From the NCBI GenBank assembly GCA_963170055.1, contig CAUJGJ010000002.1, positions 3,020,346-3,084,345 of the forward strand: a DNA stretch of 64,000 nucleotides. Direction: 5' to 3'. The position numbers and the translations under genes were made by a program. Below the pieces are notes generated by a model. That model was not told the origin of the DNA. It searched no databases and worked only from the letters and a program-made list of their open reading frames with translations. The DNA is from Halisarca cf. caerulea (lineage: Eukaryota > Porifera > Demospongiae > Chondrillida > Halisarcidae). This document shows positions 42,413-64,000 of the stretch, one piece after another (the stretch's first letter is position 1; each line of letters opens with the position of its first letter).

Positions 42413-42670
42413 GTTGCTGCTGTAGACAGGTGGCAGCTATAGAGATGACTGCTGTAGACAGTGGCTCCTGTAGACAGGTGACTGATATAGACAGGTGGCT
42501 GGTGTAAACAGGTGACTGGTGTAAACAGGTGACTGATATAGGCAGGTGGCTGTTATAGACAGGTGCCTACTGTAGACAGATGGCTGTTGTAGACAGGTGC
42601 CTGCTGTAGACAGATGGCTGTTGTAGTCAGGTGCCTACTGTAGACAGGTGTCTACTGTAGACAGGTAAAG
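42413..42670. repeat. Minisatellite of tgtagacaggtggct units
   Basis: About twelve imperfect units of 19-22 bp. The same words occur in the MITE at 11124-11277. Confidence 0.85.
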
Positions 42671-42934
42671 GCTGTGGACAGATGTGATCATATCATCCAT
42701 AGCTTCATACATACACTTTGTGGGTGCTTCCGATTGGCTATGTATGTATGTTGTGTACATATGTGGCAACCATTTGTAATGATTTGCACCTATTCTATGG
42801 TTTTCAGTCACAAGAAAAGGTTACACAAGTATGTTCGGAGGAGGGGGGGAATGCCCAGCATTTCACTATACAGATAAAACCCTGATATGTCACACACATG
42901 TACTACTGTACCAAGACTTTGTGTTCACTATACG

Positions 42935-43395
42935 TACCAACCCCACATGTGTTCAGTGTACCAACTCCACGTGTGTTCAGTGTACCAACTCCACGTGTTC
43001 ATTATACCAACCTCACATGTGTTCAGTGTACCAACCCCACGTGTTCACTCTACCAACCTCACATGTGTTCAGTGTACCAACCCCACGTGTTCACTCTACC
43101 AACCTCACATGTGTTCAATGTACCAGCCTCACATGTGTTCAGTGTACCAACCCCACGTGTTCACGATACCAACCTCACATGTGTTCAATGTACCAACCCC
43201 ACGTGTTCACTATACCAACCTCACATGTGCTCACTAAACCAAGTTCGCATGTATTCACTATACCAACCCCATGTGTTCGCAAATCCAGCCTCACATGTGT
43301 TCGCTATACCAGCCTCACATGTGCAGTGTACCAGCCTCACATGTACAGTGTACCAGCCTCACATGTGCAGTATACCAGCCTTGTGTGTGTCCAGT
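42935..43395. repeat. Minisatellite (ccaacctcacatgtgttcag...)
   Basis: Alternating 24-bp (cctcacatgtgttcagtgta) and 21-bp (ccccacgtgttcac) units, about twenty copies, diverging to the right. Confidence 0.9.
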
Positions 43396-43565
43396 ATACG
43401 TACGTACATATGTACAGTATGTACCTGTTTGGTACTTCGATATATAAACCTTCTGTCCTCAATATGTACATATGTTAACCTTGTATGTACATGCTCAGTG
43501 CACCAATCTTGTGTTTGTTCAATGTGCTGGCCTTATGTATGGTCACTATAGCAAACCCCTAAGTT

Positions 43566-43860
43566 CTAGTATCCTAGTGTGTGGGTGGATTATGGGTGGA
43601 TCAAAGTAGAAAGTGTCCTGATATATGCGATGCATCACAGGTCACTGGTATCAGAACACTTCCTGTATGCTTGAAGGTTGTTGACAGTGTAAGTTGCTAT
43701 GTAGAACTAATCACCTCTGAACCATGCTGCACATACGTACCTTGCACAGGGTGAAGTTAACGGTCAACAGTGAACTGTTGCCAGGATACAAATTAGGTAC
43801 GTACATGTTGTATCCGTCCTGGTGCACTGCAGTAGAAATGCATACATTGCCAAATGTCTG
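43566..43860. mobile_element. Diverged copy of the repeat at 17518-17795
   Basis: Colinear but diverged: tatcctagtgtgtgggtgga, ggtggatcaaag, catcacaggtcactg, aacagtgaactgttgccagg, ending near ttgtatccgtcctggtgcac. Confidence 0.65.
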
Positions 43861-44267
43861 AAGGCAAAGCATGTAGTGCTGATTACCTCAGCCTTCACCC
43901 TTGAGCAAGCAGCACTGTACTTCTGCTGCTACACACCTACAGTAGATGCGATTTACTAAGACATTTGTGAGTGGAAGCTCTCTAAACCGAGCCCTCTGTA
44001 ATCTGGAGCGTTCTCAACTGGACGTGTAATTTAAGTTCTGCTCTGTATATTTGCTGTACATACAGAACCTCCCTAATCTGGAACCCTCTCTAACCCAAAC
44101 CTTTTCTTTGTCCCAAGGGTGTGCAGTTTAGAGAGGGTTCACTGCACTGGATGTACGTTAGTAGTGGTTAGTAGGACATGGCTGCCCACCAGTATCTATA
44201 GTCTGGTGTCTTTATTCCTGTAAAAGTCACAGTAATGAGTGTGATGCTGCTTTGTGACTCACAGACC

Positions 44268-44620
44268 CGTTCTCCTATTCTGTCAAGATGGTCAAGTATG
44301 TACATACATACATACATATGTACAGTATATCAAAGGTTATAGTGTTCTAATCTATATTTTCTGATGCAAATTGCGGTTCAGACCTTGTGTAGATATTGAT
44401 AACAATCAGGACTTTTGACTTTGTGTGTACGTATGCAGCTCTTGAAGTAGCACCCAGCAATGATGAGAGGATGCTTGGCATTGTTTTAAAATCTGCACTT
44501 GATTCACTAAACGAAAGCTATCACATTTTGTCAGTCTGGCTGGCTAGATTAACAAATTCTCCATTCAGTCAAGAAAAAAGACAGTTGGAAATGAAAGAAA
44601 TTATTGTGAAATGTGTGTCT
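44268..44620 (+). CDS. Coding-looking plus-strand segments, unassigned
   Basis: A small possible exon at 44268-44297 (after gactcacag, before gtatgt) and a longer open segment from about 44446 reading LEVAPSNDERMLGIVLKSAL, then SVWLARLTNSPFSQEKRQLE. Phases are compatible (1/1). No family recognised. Could be exons of the RIN-like gene's 5' part or spurious. Confidence 0.25.
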
Positions 44621-44766
44621 CATGAGAATTTTATCCAGTGTGGTGTGTTGTATGTAGTTCGATTATCAGCATTTGAAGTGTATGCCATGGAAAGCAGTAC
44701 AGCCAACTATCACTTCCTTTGTAAAGTAATGTCCATGACAACCACTCAATAGTGAATGAAGTCACC

Positions 44767-45376
44767 TTTGTACCAGACACCTTATCCAGGCTCTCATAGG
44801 AACTGGCTACAGCTATCCCAAGAATCTTGTCTCCATCCTCACTTCTGCTTGGCTGCAACATCAGTGCATGCTGTAGTGTGTTGGTTCCTCGTGTGTGGGG
44901 TGTGTAGTAATCCCTAGTGATCCTTATCTGGCTGTGGGAATCATTAACTGGGTGTGGCAGTCACTAGTTGGGTATGGCAAGCCCTAACTGGCTGTTGCAA
45001 TCACTAGCTGAGTGTAGCAAGCCCTAGCTGGGTGTGGCAATCATTAGTTGGGTGTGGCAATCCCTAACTGGCTGTTGCGATCACTAGCTGAGTGTAGCAA
45101 GCCCTAGCTGGGTGTGGCAAGCCCTAGCTGGGTGTGGCAATCATTAGTTGGGTGTGGCAATCACTAGCTGGGTGCAGCAACTCCGACTTATACAGTCTGC
45201 CTGTACTGTATATACGTAGCTGGGTTCCAGTGTCAGGTGAAAGGAGATGAGATTGATTCCCACCCTAATGCTAATGCTGATACAGTGGTACTCACAACTC
45301 TTCAGGTTATCTCTAATTCTATCTAATTCGTCTAGCCTTTGTACAAAGTGTTTAGTATAATTGTCTGAAATTCTGA
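44767..45376 (-). CDS. Coding-looking minus-strand segments, unassigned
   Basis: On the minus strand, 45376-45298 reads DNYTKHFVQRLDELDRIRDN and ends at a gtgagt donor, and 44862-44767 reads SEDGDKILGIAVASSYESLD between a ttgcag acceptor and a gtgact donor. The two do not join in phase as I read them, so at least one border is wrong. No family recognised. Confidence 0.25.
44890..45180. repeat. Minisatellite (gctgggtgtggcaatcactagt)
   Basis: About thirteen units of 22-23 bp lying between the two minus-strand coding-looking segments. Confidence 0.88.
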
Positions 45377-45834
45377 CAGTGTCCCTGTGATATCCCACAA
45401 GTAGAGTCATGTATTGAGTTGAGTTTGTATCCTGTGTTCACACAGAAGCCCCGGAAACCCTGTACTGGAAGTGTAGCACATCCATCTCCCTATTCTTGTG
45501 TCTGTCTTCTGTGTGAAGTTACTGTTGGGAAGGGAATTGCTGTAGGGAATGTGTGTAGACAGAAAGTGTTATGTACATACGTACATACATACGTATATGC
45601 CACTCAGAGATATGGTAACAAAGTCACCCTGCATTGAGCTAGTCTCTCCTTAGTACAGTGAAACCTCTCTAATCCGACTCCCACTGAGACTTGAAAATAA
45701 AGTTGGATTAGGAGGTTGTTGGATTAGAGAGGTGATTTGGATTTGAAAAGGTGCATGTGTGTGCTAATATTTGGTGTTGCTTTGAGTGGTTGTCGGTTTG
45801 AGAGGTTGGCAGAATGGCAGACAGATTGGTAGAC

Positions 45835-45972
45835 TGACTAACTGACAGACTAGTAGACAGACTAGTAGACAGACTGGTAGACAGACTGGTAGACAGGCTA
45901 GTAGACAGACTAGTAGACAGACTAGTAGACAGACTGGTAGACAGACTAGTAGACAGACTAGTAGATGGACTT
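45835..45972. repeat. 12-bp minisatellite (gtagacagacta)
   Basis: About eleven 12-bp units with a/g changes. Translates as Ser/Thr/Leu repeats on the minus strand, not a gene. Confidence 0.93.
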
Positions 45973-46261
45973 GTACAGTATTCTAGCACAGTAGCAAGTG
46001 TGTCTGTATGTTCTGCTACTTAGACCAAAACCTATCAGAAGAGAAGAAGAGACAGTTGTGACCAGTACTATAGTGAGTGGTAGTGTTGTCTTCTGTGTGT
46101 GGATGAATGTCTTGGGAGTTGCTTGTCTGTGTAAACATCATGGAAGATGAGCATGGATAAGGGGGGGGGGGGGGGGGGGGGATAGAAGTGGATTGGAATG
46201 GTTGGAAAGGGTTGGACTGGGGGGAGTGGAAGTGGTTGGGAGTGGTGGGACGGGGGGAGGG

Positions 46262-46450
46262 GTTAGAGTAGATGGGAGTGGTTGGATGGGTGGAGGAGTG
46301 ATTGGATGGGTGGAGGAGTGATTGGATGGGTGGGGGAGTGGTTGGATGGGTGGGGGAGTGGTTGGATGGGTGGAGGAGTGGTTGGATGGGTGGAGGGGTG
46401 GTTGGATGGGTGAGGGGTGGTTGGATGGGTGGGGGAGTGGTTGGAACAAT
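46262..46450. repeat. 20-bp minisatellite (ttggatgggtggaggagtga)
   Basis: About nine units, preceded by poly-G at 46159-46181 and degenerate ggagtggttgg copies. The proline-rich minus-strand frames are repeat products. Confidence 0.92.
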
Positions 46451-46499
46451 TGGAAGGGATGGGAGTGGATGGAACTGGGTGAACATGCACCATTACGTG

Positions 46500-46719
46500 T
46501 GTTGACCAATCCAACCATCACTAAATGCAAATGTGCTTGTTGTTGCGAAGTATCAATGTTGATGCAAGATCATTACTGTTATTATTGTGGTGAGGTGTGG
46601 ATTATTATATAGATACGTATGTCTCTTCTATGATTCAGTTCACTCGTGATAACGCTGAAATTGTTTTGAAGGCTTGTGAAAGATATTGGCATTTCTCTTA
46701 CCTCCAAAGGCACCAAGGT
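46500..46719 (+). CDS. Possible exons upstream of the RIN-like SH2 domain
   Basis: 46639-46717 (acceptor attcag, donor gtgtgt; or to 46719) reads FTRDNAEIVLKACERYWHFS. Just upstream, about 46500-46594, a Cys-rich open stretch reads KCKCACCCEVSMLMQDHYCY. Neither is recognised. They could be 5' exons of the RIN-like gene, but phase joins to 47325 only with the alternative donor at 46719. Confidence 0.3.
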
Positions 46720-47324
46720 GTGTTGTGCGTGTCCTCAGTGCACATTGGTCATTGTGTGTGTAGCATCTGACATGCTGGCAAGTGGGTCCACCAACCTGAT
46801 GCTAGTATTGCCTACATTGTAACTACAACTGTAGATCCAGAGCTAGAAATAGCTGCCTCTCATCTGCCATTTTCCAAACAAAACATGAATATGGCTGACC
46901 AAAATTGAGTTGGGTCAGCCATTTGGCTGATTACTAAACTGAGAGCTAAGTCTCTGATATCGGCTATTGCAATTGAGTGCCAATTTGTTTTCCAATCTTA
47001 AGGTTCAGTGCTAAAGATTCCTTTGTATTGTGTATGTACACCTTTACGTACATACTTAATTTCTGATGGTTAGAAATGGCTGACCAATCTTCAAAATGTC
47101 CTACCAATATAATTCCGGGTCAGCCATTTGTTCTAGCAAAGTTCAAATGTAGATCTATCCATACATTTTCTATTGTTAGCTAATGTTACAAGGTTTGATG
47201 ATCTTCATTGTGGGTGGAAGGTGATTTAGTTTCCTAATTGTCTCCAATGAAAGATTTTTGCGAGACACTCTGACCTTCTTCCTGTGCTTCAGTCTGTTGT
47301 AGTCTATGCACATATGTACTGTAG

Positions 47325-63045
<15,721 letters not shown>

Positions 63046-63382
63046 GTAAGCTTGCATGTGTACAATGCATGACTATATCACATCTGGTGATGGTCACCGT
63101 TAGGGGAGTCCAGTGGCAGGGGAGTCAAACCTCTGAATACAAAACTGTACCTCTTCTCTTTATATGTACTTAGAAAGTATTGTTAGTGCAGCAAAGCCTC
63201 TCTAATCTTCCACAATTGGGAATGCCAGTTTTATGGTGGAATAGCTGGGTTGGCGGATTAATGAGGTTTGAACACAGTACATGCTTATAAATCGTTTTAG
63301 AAAATTGTGGTGGATTAGCGGATTTGGCGGATTATAGGGGGGGGGGGGGGGGGATTAGAGAGGTTTCAGTGTAATATTACTG

Positions 63383-63728
63383 CAGTCAAACCATGTTATA
63401 ATGAACCCTGGATACAATGAACTCCCTGATATAACAAACATAGACCTTAGAATGTACACCTATTTACTCTATTGTATTATTATTGGATGTAGTGAACACC
63501 CTGATGTAGTGAACACCCTGATGTAGTGAACACCCTGATGTAGTGAACACCCTGGTGTAGTGAGCACCCTGGTGTAGTGAACACCCTGATATAGTGAACA
63601 CCCTGATGTAGTGAATACCCTGATGTAGTGAACACCCTGATGTAGTGAACACCCTGATGTAGTGAACACCCTGATACATGAACCTCTTCAGTGGTCCTGA
63701 AGGGGTTCGTTATACCGAGGTTTGACTG
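63383..63728. mobile_element. Pogo/Tigger-like MITE with an internal 17-bp array
   Basis: Left cagtcaaaccatgttataat and (inward from right) cagtcaaacctcggtataac, TA to the right. The middle (63483-63675) is eleven copies of tgatgtagtgaacaccc, related to the element's own subterminal sequence ccctgatataac. Confidence 0.75.
63483..63675. repeat. 17-bp minisatellite (tgatgtagtgaacaccc)
   Basis: About eleven copies with few changes (tggtgtag, gatatag), wholly inside the MITE 63383-63728. Confidence 0.95.
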
Positions 63729-63778
63729 TATTGTCAACAAGTTTGGAATTCTCTATATTCATTGAGTACCCATAATTA

Positions 63779-64000
63779 CAGTCAAACCTCTGTATACCGA
63801 ACCACCTCAGGACCACTGAAAAGGTCCACTACATCAGGGTGTTCACTACATCAGGTGTTCACTACATCAGGGTGTTCACTACGTCAGGTGTTCACTACAT
63901 CAGGGTGTTCACTACATCAGGGTGTTCACTACATCAGGGTGTTCACTACATCAGGTGTTCACTACATCAGGTGTTCACTACATCAGGGTTCATTTACAAT
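63779..64000. mobile_element. Second MITE with the array in inverse orientation, cut by the window end
   Basis: Begins cagtcaaacctctgtatacc after TA, continues accacctcaggaccactgaa (the inverse of 63690-63715), then about ten copies of actacatcagggtgttc to the window end. Confidence 0.75.

Larger units (their letters stand above)
40410..44260. other. Gene-free stretch with minisatellites and one MITE
   Basis: Apart from the listed repeats I see isolated acceptor-like sites (for example before 40486 and 41078) but no chain of exons in phase. Confidence 0.45.

Noticed and set aside
46016..46530. Proline-rich minus-strand frames (up to 156 codons)
   Set aside because: Antisense of the ggatgggtgg minisatellite and a poly-G tract.

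Overview
The window is animal nuclear DNA with spliced genes. Introns have GT..AG borders, and the proteins belong to metazoan families: MED16, RCCD1, SIVA, DPF/BAF45, BUB1/BUBR1, a MAPEG protein and a RIN-type VPS9 exchange factor. It is very rich in (CA)n/(GT)n, minisatellites and small terminal-inverted-repeat (TIR) elements, with frequent GTAC/TACGTA words. The remnants inside two TIR elements recall pogo-type transposons that I associate with sponges, so a demosponge is my best guess. That is inference, and only 'metazoan' is firm.

Layout from left to right. MED16 (-, about 10.2 kb to 0.8 kb) runs off the left end, and its introns hold several minisatellites and a nest of MITEs. RCCD1 (-, single exon) and SIVA1 (+, three exons) follow, head to head with 86 bp between start codons. 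A DPF1/2/3-type BAF subunit gene (-, eight exons, 428 aa) spans 15.2-27.0 kb. Its 7.6-kb intron 3 carries a complete Ty3/gypsy retrotransposon in antisense orientation with indistinguishable 257-bp LTRs and three in-frame stops. A BUB1/BUBR1-family kinase gene (-, 17 exons, about 894 aa) lies at 27.1-36.6 kb. It is head to head with a single-exon MAPEG gene (+), with 100 bp between start codons. From 39.2 to 46.6 kb there are mostly tandem repeats plus a few coding-looking segments I could not assign. A RIN-family gene (+, SH2, proline-rich linker, VPS9, RA-like) occupies about 47.3-63.0 kb and continues past the right end.

The cellular genes look like ordinary housekeeping functions: transcription (Mediator), chromatin remodelling (BAF), spindle checkpoint, apoptosis and endocytic Rab5 signalling. 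They are not an operon or pathway. Exon borders were set by hand from frame, splice signals and family similarity. Phases agree across every junction given, but no transcript evidence was available.

Most notable points: (1) a TIR element at 50742-51311 in which the 5' ends of two converging genes meet at what looks like an internal-deletion junction; (2) a BUB1-family protein with an ABBA-KEN-ABBA series but no visible TPR domain; (3) two almost identical hAT-like MITEs, each with an 8-bp target duplication, inside one older repeat whose empty site is present elsewhere in the window; (4) MITEs that have grown internal minisatellites.
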